Source of the DNA: Brachionus manjavacas
Taxonomy: Eukaryota; Rotifera; Eurotatoria; Ploima; Brachionidae
Direction of reading: 5' to 3'
DNA length: 64,000 nt
Assembly: GCA_019054805.1 (NCBI GenBank)
Contig: JAHQIY010000004.1
Location: 5,642,001 to 5,706,000, forward strand
Shown: in pieces, positions 10,666-21,136 of the stretch
Layout of the letters: each line of letters starts with the position of its first letter
Position numbering within the stretch: position 1 is the first letter of the stretch
Translations under genes and position numbers: made by a program
The notes under the pieces: generated by a model
Seen by the model: only the letters and a program-made list of their open reading frames with translations
What the model was told of the DNA's origin: nothing
The model's database searches: none

Positions 10666-12771
10666 ATTAAGCATTTAATTATAGTTATTCATGCAAATAT
10701 TCTAATCTGTTTACCACTGTATATTTTAACGGTTTAAAATTACAGAGTTAATTCATGCTCCAAGTTAGTTAATATTTGAATTCCAAGCTGTTTGAATAAT
10801 CATCTTGAAAATTTCAAGAGCACGTCTGTCCGAAAATTATTGCCATAAAAACTTTGATAGTTCTGATATTTAACTCATGTTTACTTGTGTCTATAATTAA
10901 ATTTAATGCCAACTCACCAACTCATATTGATAAAATCTCACACTCGTATAATCAAGCTTATGCAATAAACTGAAAAAAATTGACTCAAATGGCTATCTGT
11001 TCATATAATGTCCAGAATCAAGATTAAGTGAACTTATTGAGATGAGATTGTATTTTAATTATATCTTGATAAGCTTCTTAAAAACATAAAAATATTAACT
11101 CAAGTTTAATAAAAAAATTCACCTAAGGCATTTCAAAAATAAATATTGCGTAAATTTTTCTAACCCACATTCAGGTGCTGAATGTTTAGCACTTGTAGAC
11201 TTTTTTTTTAAATCAAATTTTTATCTCCATCGGGCCAAAAAATTACTTGTCAAAAAATGGGATTATCTTTTTTGATATTAACTTTTAAGTTGAGATTAGG
11301 AAATAAAGATAGTTCCAGTGTATAACTAGTCATTAAAGATAAATGACTCAAAATTTAAAAAAGATCAAAAATGGATAATCTCATGCAATGTAGAAATCAG
11401 CGAGATCACATGAACAACCCCGAATGTTATCTTGCAATTTTGAACATCTATCTCTAGGAAAGATTTGTTGAATTGATCAAAACTCTTGAAATCTGATTGA
11501 TTAGGTTAAGAGTTGATTTTTGTAAATTTTCAAATTTACAGCTTGATATCTTCTACAGAACCCAATCGAGTCATCTAAAATCGCTTAAGATTGATGAGAA
11601 GAGAAAAATTGTTTTTAAATTGCTCACTTAAAGCAATCAAAATGAACACCAATTTGGTAAAAAAATAAAGCAAAATAAAAATACCTTCTCAGTACTTATT
11701 TAATCTGTTCTAGTAAAATGTAAACAGTTTAAATTGTTTTCTTTTTGCGCGATGTTTCTTCTTTCTTCTTCTTTTTTATTTTAATGAATTTTCAGAATAG
11801 TTTGCTTGGCCATTGTTAGCCTTTATTGCAGCACGCTGAGGAAATATTTATTTAGAGAAATGTTTTTCTAAGCAATTAAGGATATTCAAAACAATCGGCA
11901 CTTTTTTTCTAAAAAAAAAAGACTAACTCGGAATTTGATGAGTAATAAGCTAGCCGTGAGTTTAAATAGAGCAAAATTTTGTTTGATTAACTCATTAAAG
12001 TTTTGTTTTTATTTGAGATAAATTTCGACGTCATACGTTTAAAAATTAATCCCAGGGATAAGAACGTTTCGATCATGTTTCATACTGGTGGTTTCGGACC
12101 GTGATTTTCTTCACATGAGATTTTGTTGCGAGTTCATCTTTATTCAAAATTAGCAAATTTTTTGATATTATATAACTTATCTTATCTGTTGTTGGATCAT
12201 GCTGAAATGAATTTAAGGATTTTTCGAATTTTTTTCAAATAGCAAAAGTAAATTAATTATCGAGGAAAAAATTTTCGAAGGTTTTCTATTCTCTTCGGAA
12301 TAGGAACGGTCGAATGTTCATCAAGCTGTCATATTTTCTAATTAATTGAAACCTATCATTTGAACCATTAATTTGATAAATTGCTCCTTTAAAAAATGTA
12401 TCCCTTATGGCAATTTTTAAAGTTTTGAGCTCATATGTTTTTCAATATTTGAACATATAATATTTGAATTTTTTTTTTAAAATATTAATTAATTTATTGT
12501 TTTCTTTCTAGTCAAAAAGAGAAATTTTTTCTAATTTTTTTAATAATTTTATTTTTCATTCGACTGACCAAATTGAAGTTAAAAAATCGCTAAAGATTCC
12601 CCGTAATAGGGATGATATGGGAAGAACCAAGGTTTATTTTTATTTAGATCACATTGCAACTTTTTTAGAAGTGTTTCCTTTTCATTTTTTCATCATAAAA
12701 CTAAAACAACATTTTTTTAATTACTTTTAAATTGAATAAAATAAAAGAATTAGAAAATTAAATAAAAGAAC

Positions 12772-12838
12772 AAGCACAAACGGGTGCTATAAGGAAGAAA
12801 TTGGCTTCCAAGCAGTCCGTCTAAACCCCACCCGCTTG
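12772..12838 (+). other. structured 67-nt segment, possible RNA or repeat
   Basis: CAAGC and CGGGT at the 5' side can pair with ACCCGCTTG at the 3' side (five-base bulge). An inner hairpin GGAAG/CTTCC has a seven-base loop. It looks superficially tRNA-like, but it has no box B (GGTTCRANNCC) and the loop lacks U33, so it is not called a tRNA. It could be a repeat fragment. Confidence 0.2.
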
Positions 12839-13553
12839 AAAAAAAAATCAAGGGTAAGACAACGAATCGATTTGAGAATGACCCTTTGCTTCTCTAGGAG
12901 AGAATAAAATTAAAATTAAAAAAAATTTAAGTCAATAAGAGACTATTTTGCATAATTTTAGCACGGTCAAGAATTAGCAGAGTCATGTTAAAATGAAGTA
13001 ATAAAATGGAGCGAACGATCAATCGTTTGCCAAGCATGACAAACTCTAACATTTCGGGTTAATGAAGGAAATGTAGAATTAGCTCGCTAAATAATAAAAT
13101 AGAATTAGTCTAAGAAAATTTACGGAATATCAGTCATGCAAATAAAATGTTAACTTTTATACAGAAAATATTTTTAATCCATGACATCTATTAGCTGCAA
13201 GCAATCCGGTAATCTCTACTATAAACTATTAAATATTTGCCAAATCTCTTAGGAAAACCAAGGGTAAATAGAGAATTAGTTTTAAGTCTCTCCTGAAAAT
13301 TCTAACTCCCGCACTAAGGCTTTCGGCTAGATTTATTTGTTTATTTTTTAAGCATAGCAAACAGATCGAAATAAACGAGTTTTAAAGAAGGTACAGTATG
13401 ATTTTGCTTTGTAAATAAATTCTTAATGAGCAAAAAACATGGTCAAGTTATCAGCGCTGAACGCTTCACTTCAAACTTACACAAATCGATTGTTAGCAAT
13501 CGAAATCCGCTAGGACTATCATTTTACCACTTTTCAATTCAGCACTATGTCTG

Positions 13554-13562
13554 CATATAAAT
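13554..13562 (+). promoter_or_regulatory. possible TATA element upstream of the PDZ-DH-PH gene
   Basis: A CATATAAAT string lies about 100 bp before the proposed start codon at 13657 and 50 bp before a polypyrimidine/AG acceptor at 13611. TATA-like strings are common by chance in DNA this AT-rich, so this is weak. Confidence 0.2.
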
Positions 13563-13656
13563 TTCGACTCTTTTTCTCTCCGAATTAAAAATCTATTCTA
13601 ATTTTTTTTAGAAATTATTGAAAATTTTAGTATTTGTCCGCTGTTTTAGTATCGGA

Positions 13657-16600
13657 ATGAATTTTTCACATTTATCTGCCATTTATTCAAGTCAATGTGG
13701 TGGCGATGATAAGCAAACCCTCGTCAATGGAGATGACAAATTAGCAACTTGTATATATGACAATAGACACTCGACTCTTATTGAACAGCCTCAGGTAAGA
13801 AAGTTTTTATTGCAGTTAAATAGCTTAGCTGTAAAGTTTTAACCAGCTCTAATGAGGGCTTAGCAAACAGTGTGAACAAGAGAACAATTTACTTCATTAA
13901 TATTTAATTATATAGAGGTTTTTATTTTTTTGATACATGATAAAAATGTTGTAATAAAAAAATCAATTTGTGCGCCTTTTATTTAGGCTTGTAATTACTT
14001 GCGTAATAGCCAGTAATTGTTATATTCTTTTTTTTTCTTTTACTAACCAAGTTTATGTCACTAAAGCAAAGAAATAAACAACACTAATATTTCAAAATTG
14101 AGTGACGTAAAAATCCGGTATATTTGGTCGAATACTTTGGGAATTAGTATTTAAAAACATTTTCACATTCAAGCTTTGAATCTTGTTGTTGTGTCAAACC
14201 TTAAGGTATTAAATCGGACCATAATCTGTAGAGATATAAAATTTTTTTTAAGTCAACGCGAATATATAAAACATCATAAAACCCCTGTGGAGTTTTTTAC
14301 TAAAAAGCTTGAGAACTAGGAACTAGGAATTCGCTTTCTTTAGACTCTGTTTAGCAGATAAATGAGATTAGACAAAAACTGGGTTGAGCAATGCTAATGG
14401 GCTTACAAGTTCTTGGTTATAAACTTTCGTTTAATGCTCAAAATTCGTAAAAAATAATAAAATACTTTTAATTTAATTTTAAGATTAATTTTTTTTTATT
14501 AATAATAATAATAATAATAATTTATTCAGTAAACACTGCGAGGGTGTTGTTAAAAAATAAAATAAGAAAATAAAAGTAAATTTTTGTCTTTATAAATAAT
14601 TTGTGTTTATTTTTTTTAATTTTAATTTTTTATTTAAACGGGTGAATACAAAATTTCTGGAATTTTTCAAAAGGTGATAACTCCTACATTTTAAAAAAAG
14701 CAATCTAGAAAGAGAATTTAAAGCTTTCTCTATTTCATTTCTTCGAATTGTGTCAATCATACTTTTGACACCTTTCAACAAGAGTCTTTATTAGGTTAGA
14801 CTGATTTTACGTATCAAGTTTTTTCGCTTCCCGGCTCATCCCTAAACTCTGAGGATTTCAAATCTTTTTTCGGTTTGAGGAAGCTATGACAATACAAACT
14901 AAATTCAAAAAATTTGTCTTCATCCGCTTTTAATTTGAGTCTTTAAAATTCAGATTCAAGATGAAAAAAAGATAAAGATAATAAATCGAATTTTAACTAT
15001 CGTCATTCCTCGTATTTAAAAATTATAAAATCAATTAAAAAAGTTATATGTGAATTAGATAATAGCTTAAAAAATAAATTAATTTTTAATCAATAGCCTT
15101 TTTGTTAAATATTAAATTAATGATGATAATTGATAGAGTCCGTATAGCCGAAAGGCTTGCGTGTTAGTCATGCCTCTGTGTCAGATCAGAGCCATTGCTC
15201 AAAAAGGTACTAGAAAAGGAGATGAGCGCCTCCCCATTATCCACTAGGATAGAATAGGGACAATTATAATTCAAATAGCATTGCTCTATTGATTATTTAT
15301 TTATTTTATTTGTTTTTTTTCTGTACCAAGCCTCAGCTGATACAGAAAAAAGAATTAAAAAAGATAAAAATTAAAATTAAAAATAAAAAGAGATATGTAG
15401 ACATGTAATAAAATAATGGAACAAAGGGGAATAATTGTGCTATTGATGTTATTTTTTTGATTTTATTTTACTATATCAAAATTTAGCATTGAACTAATTA
15501 ACGTATTGAAGAAAAATTATTGATCGATAAACGATCAATTTTCGATTGGATTTTGAATTTACCAATCAGTTAAACAAAGGCAGAAATTGATTTATCAACT
15601 GTTTCTATGACTAATTTTTTCAATTTACTGTTAAAATTTAATAAACAATTAAGCCATATCTGGTACGTGTGTTGGCAAAGAATTACTAAATATTTCTTAA
15701 AAAAAAAGTTCAATACTCGTCAAACAAAGCTTGTCATATTGACTAATTAACAAAGTTTATTCACCTGACTTGTACTTGAAAAACACAAGCAGATGAATTA
15801 AACAAAAAAGGAAAAGAATTAATTTTTTTCTATCATCTAGGAGAAATAGGTTTGATCAGTGTAGCGTGATAGAACGACTTACGAAAGGTATACATGTCTG
15901 AATTAATTGGAAAAACATTAGGTTGTCTGTCAGGTTAATATATCACGAGAATGACATGTCATGTCCAGAATAGTTCACATTTAATTAATTTGAGGGCCAC
16001 TTGAAAACAATTTAAAATATTTTATTTTTATATTGTTCGATAAGTAAGAGGACTTAATTAAAATTAAGAAGAACACAAATTTGTTTTCTTTTCTTCTTAG
16101 GTAAGCAAAATGTGTCGTTCTTGACAAATATTCTTTTATAAATCAAATAGGTGTTGATTTTCGAGCAAGTAGGTGAGTTAAATCTTAATAAAAACAGCTT
16201 GTCAATCGAGATAAAAAGTGGCACAAAAATATTTAGACATAGTTTGAAGCCAACACTTACTGACATTTGCTGTACCTGAAAAAGAAAAAAATAATAACGG
16301 AAAGTCCGAGAATCGTTTTAATTAAAGCGGCACTAGAACAAAAAATATTTATTTATCTAAAAATGAGAAAATTCAATTAGAATCGGTTTTATTTTGAATT
16401 CAAATTTTTTTTCTTCATTTTCGATTATTTCGAACATATTGTACACTAAGCTATTTATTCAGACACCGCTACTAATTCGTGCTCTAGAGCCCTATTCCTT
16501 ATCTAAATGATAAAACAGATAACAACTAGCTATAAATTTTAAATCTTAAATATTTTTTTGCTATATCAAAATAAAATCTTATTTATTTGTTTATTTATTT

Positions 16601-19600
16601 CTAGACAAGATCAAATTCTAATCTCCAATCGACACTGGTCAGCTCAACTGGTAAGTGAGATTTTTGGTCCAAAAAATAAACTAAACATTATTCTAAATTT
16701 TGTTCTCTTTACTAGCAGGAATTCAAACATTTCGAACTTATCGTCGATTGAACAAACATCACTTAATATCAGGTATTTTGAATGTTTATTTTTATTTTCG
16801 AAATTCCATGTTCCGGCTGTTCGTATTACCTCGAACATACCAAATCAATTAGCTCGGTCCTCGCAGCGAGACATCCTGTCAAGAAGCTATTCGAAGCAAG
16901 ACACATAGCAAAATCTATTTAAGGCTCAACGAACATTCTAAGATTATGAAACGCTTAATAAACACTTGATTACAAAGATTACGGTCTTTTAAAAAAAATC
17001 TTTATTAATAAACAATAGCCACCTTTAAATTAATTATATAATCAAGTCAACAAGTCTTTTTTGTTAGAAATAAAGCGCTCTAAAATAATCTATCAAGGGC
17101 GTTATACTTTAATAATCAAACAAATATAAACAAAAAAATTTTTTTTTTTTTTAATTCAAAAAAGGTAGCACAGGTTAAGCTTGAATAAAATAATTAAAAA
17201 ATTCCTTTTTTTTTAATTTTTTTTTGAAATCTGACGCTTGGTCAAGTAGCACTTTTTTTGATTGATATTTCATTTACTTAAAAATACTTTAGAGAAATTT
17301 AATTTTTAATTTTCAATTATTTTTTATACAATAATTTTCTATAAAATATCGCTAAATTTTTTTATACATTGTATTGTGATAAGAGGGTTTAAACGAAAAT
17401 CCCTGGGGAAATTCAAAATTATTTAATTTATTAAAATAAAAAAAAAACTTTAGAGAAAAGGAGCAGTGATTGTCCGAGTGGCAATGGCAAAAAAAAATAA
17501 TTAGTGGTATTATTATTTATTCAGGAAACTAAAAATAAAATTTAAATTAATTTTTTTTTAATTATATTTAAAAAATAGATTTGAGTGTTTTCATTATTAT
17601 GTTAATCACATAATTTAATTTAATTTAATTATTATTATTCAAAAAGGCTAAGGAAATATGCGGAAGTCATAGCTTTCTTGTATCCCAAAAGTAAAAATGA
17701 GTAAAAATTTTATGTTTTTAATAAATTGTAAGATTTTAGTTCTAATTTTTTGAATTTTTTTCATATGGTGGGAATAAATTTAGAATAATGTATGGGGGTT
17801 CCGAATTTAAAGAACTATTAGAAATAATTTTTCAAATTTGATTGTTAAAAACAAGTTTAATTACAATTGGTAAAAAATATTTAAATTAATAATATTTAAA
17901 TTTTTTCTTGTTGAATATTTTTTTTAGAAATAATTAAATCATAGAATAGTTTTTTTAATTATATGTTTAGACAAAAAATACTATAGGTTTTTACGCTCTT
18001 TGGAAATAAAATCATTTTTTTTTAAGTAAACAAAACCACCTTTAAGTTAATTACATAATTAAGTCAACAAGTCTTTTAATTTTTGTTAGAAACAAAGCGC
18101 TGCAAAATAATCTATCGAGGGCGTTATATTTATTAATCAAACAAAAAATAAAATAAAAACAACAACAAAAAATTTGAAATATTTTTTCAATTCAAACAAG
18201 GAAGTACAGGTTCGGTTTTGAAGTTATCTTTTTTAATGAAAAAAACGTGTCGGCTTCGATTGTCAATTGTGTCGCTTTTTTCCTCTTTTTTTTCCTCTTA
18301 GTAGCAAGTGTGTTCAGTTGAGCTAGAGGAGGCCAGATGGCCGCGCCACAGTGAGTATATTAAGCGCGAGCACATTTATCCAGTGCCAACAAATAAGAAG
18401 AGAAAATCTATAAAGATGGGATTATGCAATTAGTTCATTTATTGCTTTATCTCATGACGCTCTCGGTCTGCAGCCACACAGAGTATAAATTTTACGACGG
18501 CTGAAAAATTAGATTTTAATGAGTTTTTTTGGTTTATGGCTTCTGATATATCTGTGTTCGCTGTGTGTGAGAAACGATGAGCTCTTTCTGCTCGATCGAG
18601 TGTTTATTACCTCATGGAATTGCTAATTTCCGAGCATTTCATTTCTCATTAGAGTCTAAATGTGTTATTAAGTATAAATTTGACAAGCTTGATTTGGCCA
18701 ATTCAGATTTAGCCGAGTTTGTCAAATTAGCGTACTCGCGATTTACGTGCATTTTTTTCACATTTTACTAATTTTATTTTCACGTTTTGTTTAGATTTGA
18801 AAGAAGAAAATCGGGCCCAACCTGCACACTCAAATAGACTAGCCCCCAAAGTATGTATTTCTATTTTGCTAGCCGAATTACTCTCCGAGCGTTTCTAATA
18901 CGATGTTTGTTCGAAATCTTAAAACAAAAATGTTTTCTTAGTTCGATTGAATATCCAGCATTAGAATAATCAAGATTTTATCTTCTTAAGTGTTAAATCT
19001 AAATTAAAAACAAGATTCAAAAGTTTTTCTAGTTGAAATAACAAATACAATTTTTTCCCTTTTTTTTTTCTTCTTTCTATTCATATTTTATTTTATTTTT
19101 TTTTAGGAATTGGAAAAAAAATACTTTAAAATCAACGCGTACAAAAGTCTAGTCTCATATAAGTAAGTTGATCTTAAGCACAATACAAAACTGAAAATTA
19201 TTTATTCTACTTTTTTTTTTTCTTTTCTCTCTCTCTCTCTCTGAACAGAATATCAAATGAAATGAACGCTAAAATAAATGAACAAACTCCCAAGATGGAA
19301 GTTGTGCACCGCCGCGACACCCTCAACTTCAAGCTGAACACAAGAAATTTGCTCAAGTTTTTTAGCCGAGGCAAAAAAGAGGAGCTAGTGGCGCAGTCGT
19401 CGGCGAGCGACAACGCCGAGCGCACAAGGTCCCAAGTGAGAATCAAATTCAAGCAAATTCGATTGACAGTGGAGGCGAGCGACAGCGTCAGCTTCGGCTT
19501 CACCATACACGGCTACTGCCCGTGCCAAGTGGGCAAAGTGGAAAAAAACTCGCCATCGGAACAAAGCGGCGTGATGCCCGGCGATTTGATCATAAAAATA

Positions 19601-21136
19601 AATGGCAAAAATGTGAGCCGGGCCACTTGTGACTCGGTGGTGCGATTGATCAAGAGCAGCGCTCAGCAACTGGTGCTCGAGTTGATGCGGCCGTGCAAAT
19701 CGAGCGCGGAAAAAAAGCGCCACGGCCAAACAAACGTGTACGAATCGATACCGGTTTGCCAGGCGACCGCCAGCGCCGTCAACTCGACCGAAAACGAACT
19801 ATTCGCCGAGTACAACCATTTGAATGAGATTGTGCGGCCCAAAAAACCCAAAAACATTGCCAACAAAAAATACAAATACTCGGCCAAGACTAGACCAGTG
19901 CAACGAGCCAAAAACACTAGCGAGCGGTCATTTTCGCACTCGATGCCGTCGCCCATACCGTACATGTCGCCCGAGAGCAAAAAAACCTCCATCATAACAG
20001 ACAGCGATTACAAGACTCAGTCGTCGGCGGGCACCGACACCGAACCGGCCAACATCAGCTCCAGCGCCAGCTCCTATCCTGCCACCAGCGACGACCACTT
20101 GCATTTGTGCGAAAAACTGCTCAATTTGGAAGAGAAATTCATTGACATGATGCAAAAAGGCGTCCAGCAGTACTCGAGGCCCCTTCGACACTGTTTGATG
20201 ATCGACCAAAGTCAGCATTGTACTATTTTCCAAAATATCGAAAAAATACTCGCCATATCCGAATACCAATTGAATCAGCTGATAAGTCAGGACGACTCGA
20301 TTTTGCTCGACATGTTCAGCACCATTGGCAAGCTGTACGAGAACAAAATGCGCATGAGCAGCGAAGCATTCGATATTTATTTGAACGGCATCGAAAAAGC
20401 GCTCAATCTACTCGGCCAGTTGAGTTTGAACTCGAACCTGAGCCGCTTCATGACCGAAGCCAAGGACGACATTGACATGGACCTGAGGACATTTTTGCTA
20501 GTGCCCATTTTTTATGTCAACGAAATAGTCGATTGTTTGAACAACATCAAAGAGAACACTTTGCCCATTTCCAGCGACTACCAGTTTTTGGTCAATTTGA
20601 CGCACAGCCTAGAGCCCTATTGCCGCAGATCCAAGCTCGTTTTGGCCAGGCACGAGCTAAACGAAGTCCACAATCCGCTAAAAAACATCCACATAGACCT
20701 GGACGACGAAGACTTCCAGGACTGCGAGGTCTACGAGTCCAAGAACCAGGCCAAATTGAGCCTGCTCTATTCCGGCTGTGTCCAGTACAGACAGTCGTGC
20801 AACAAGTGGAAGCGCATCAGACTCCTCTTCTTTCAGGATAGAATTATACTGTTGTCGTACAATTCAAACGTGGACAAGTTCCTGGGCCTGTTGTCCAAGT
20901 CTTGTTCGAACAGCTGGTCCGTACTGGACTCTTTGAACGAGTTTACGTTCAAATCAATAAGCTTTAAGAGTGTTGTGAGCGTTCATTTTGAGGAAACAAA
21001 GTGCGAATTTGCTCTCAAGTATTCAAGAGCGTGCGCCGGACCTGCAGCCAAAACCAACAAGATAAAGCTGAAATGTTCAAGTAGTGACAATCAACGATGG
21101 AATCAATTGTTTACCAATTATCTGTGCGAATTTTAG
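13657..21136 (+). CDS. PDZ-DH-PH protein (RhoGEF-like)
   Basis: Probable Rho-family guanine-nucleotide exchange factor or scaffold derived from one. Six exons: 13657-13794, 16605-16650, 16719-16772, 18795-18850, 19107-19162 and 19249-21136. All have GT/AG boundaries and matching phases, totalling 746 codons. The last exon alone holds the domains. A PDZ domain comes first in it (VSFGFTIHGYCPCQVGKVE, SGVMPGDLIIKINGKNV, VVRLIKSS; about residues 180-265 of the model), then a Ser/Pro/Lys-rich linker. A DH-like helical domain follows (CEKLLNLEEKFIDMMQ, IFQNIEKILAISEYQL, LRTFLLVPIFYVNEIVDCL), and last a PH-like domain (YSGCVQYRQSCNKWKRIRLL, FFQDRIILLSYN). The usual QR..RY signature of DH helix CR3 is not kept. 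The final exon is markedly GC-rich with many G/C-ending codons, unlike the N-terminal exons and neighbours. The acceptor at 19248 follows a long (TC)n tract. An upstream start exon cannot be excluded. The PDZ resembles that of PDZ-RhoGEF, but no RGS domain is visible. Confidence 0.78.
14500..14560 (-). repeat. LINE-like 3' end with (ATT)n tail
   Basis: On the minus strand: AACAACACCCTCGCAGTGTT (ACACCC/GTGTT-type hairpin), then TACTGAATAAATTATTATTA and further ATT units. The same arrangement occurs near 46675 and 10618. Lies in an intron of the PDZ-DH-PH gene. Confidence 0.45.
15139..15270 (+). mobile_element. tRNA-derived SINE, internally deleted copy
   Basis: It keeps the head (TCCGTATAGCCGAAAGGCTT with box A) and the 3' body (CTCTGTGTCAGATCAGAGCC to TAGGGACAATTATAA). 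About 165 bp present in the copy at 5156, including box B, are missing. The junction falls at a shared GC dinucleotide. Within an intron of the PDZ-DH-PH gene. Confidence 0.75.
15285..15420 (-). repeat. hairpin-tailed retroposon 3' end
   Basis: Minus-strand copy of the repeat described at 55755: sense CTGTATCAGCTGAGGCTTGG, then TACAGAAAA and AAATAAAATAAATAAATAAT. It adjoins the SINE at 15139, as a similar fragment adjoins the SINE at 5156. Confidence 0.5.
16853..16911 (+). other. possible alternative terminal exon
   Basis: A segment after the acceptor CAAATCAATTAG is in the phase left by the 16719-16772 exon. It reads ARSSQRDILSRSYSKQDT and then TAG. It could be an alternative last exon giving a short N-terminal isoform of the PDZ-DH-PH gene, or coincidence. 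Sequence around it is slightly GC-richer than the intron. Confidence 0.25.
17017..17177 (+). repeat. diverged direct duplication, left copy
   Basis: Shares an ordered series of blocks with 18036-18213: CCACCTTTAAATTAATTA, AAGTCAACAAGTCTTTT, GTTAGAAATAAAGCGCT, AATAATCTATCAAGGGCGTT and TAATCAAACAAA, then a CAGGTT end. The copies are about 1 kb apart in an intron of the PDZ-DH-PH gene. No coding potential. Confidence 0.7.
18036..18213 (+). repeat. diverged direct duplication, right copy
   Basis: Right partner of 17017-17177 with the same block order (CCACCTTTAAGTTAATTA, AAGTCAACAAGTCTTTT, AATAATCTATCGAGGGCGTT). It ends about 580 bp before the exon at 18795. The pair could be a duplicated regulatory segment or the terminal repeats of a small retroelement. 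Confidence 0.7.

Larger units (their letters stand above)
8067..13610. other. 5.5 kb gene-free stretch with short retroposon tails
   Basis: No open frame with coding character was found on either strand. It contains three copies of a short repeat (9281, 9670, 10225), one LINE-like 3' end near 10618, and an imperfect structured segment at 12772-12838. Several moderately GC-richer patches (12000-12130, 12770-12900, 13000-13340) stand out from the AT background. They could be regulatory sequence for the PDZ-DH-PH gene that starts at 13.6 kb, but nothing specific supports that. Confidence 0.5.

Noticed and set aside
12040-12110. CCAGGGATAAGAAC string resembling a ribosomal RNA core segment
   Set aside because: The surrounding sequence does not match 28S or 16S-like rRNA and no other rRNA segments are present.
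12772-12838. tRNA-like fold
   Set aside because: No box B, no U33 in the seven-base loop, and a bulged acceptor-like stem; listed only as an uncertain structure.
16054-16266. 70-codon minus frame inside the PDZ-DH-PH intron
   Set aside because: No domain; intronic and antisense, low complexity at its end.
19207-20841. Several antisense and shifted open frames of about 85 to 115 codons over the large exon
   Set aside because: Shadows of the GC-rich PDZ-DH-PH frame, where high GC lowers stop frequency; no domain pattern and the sense frame is clearly coding.
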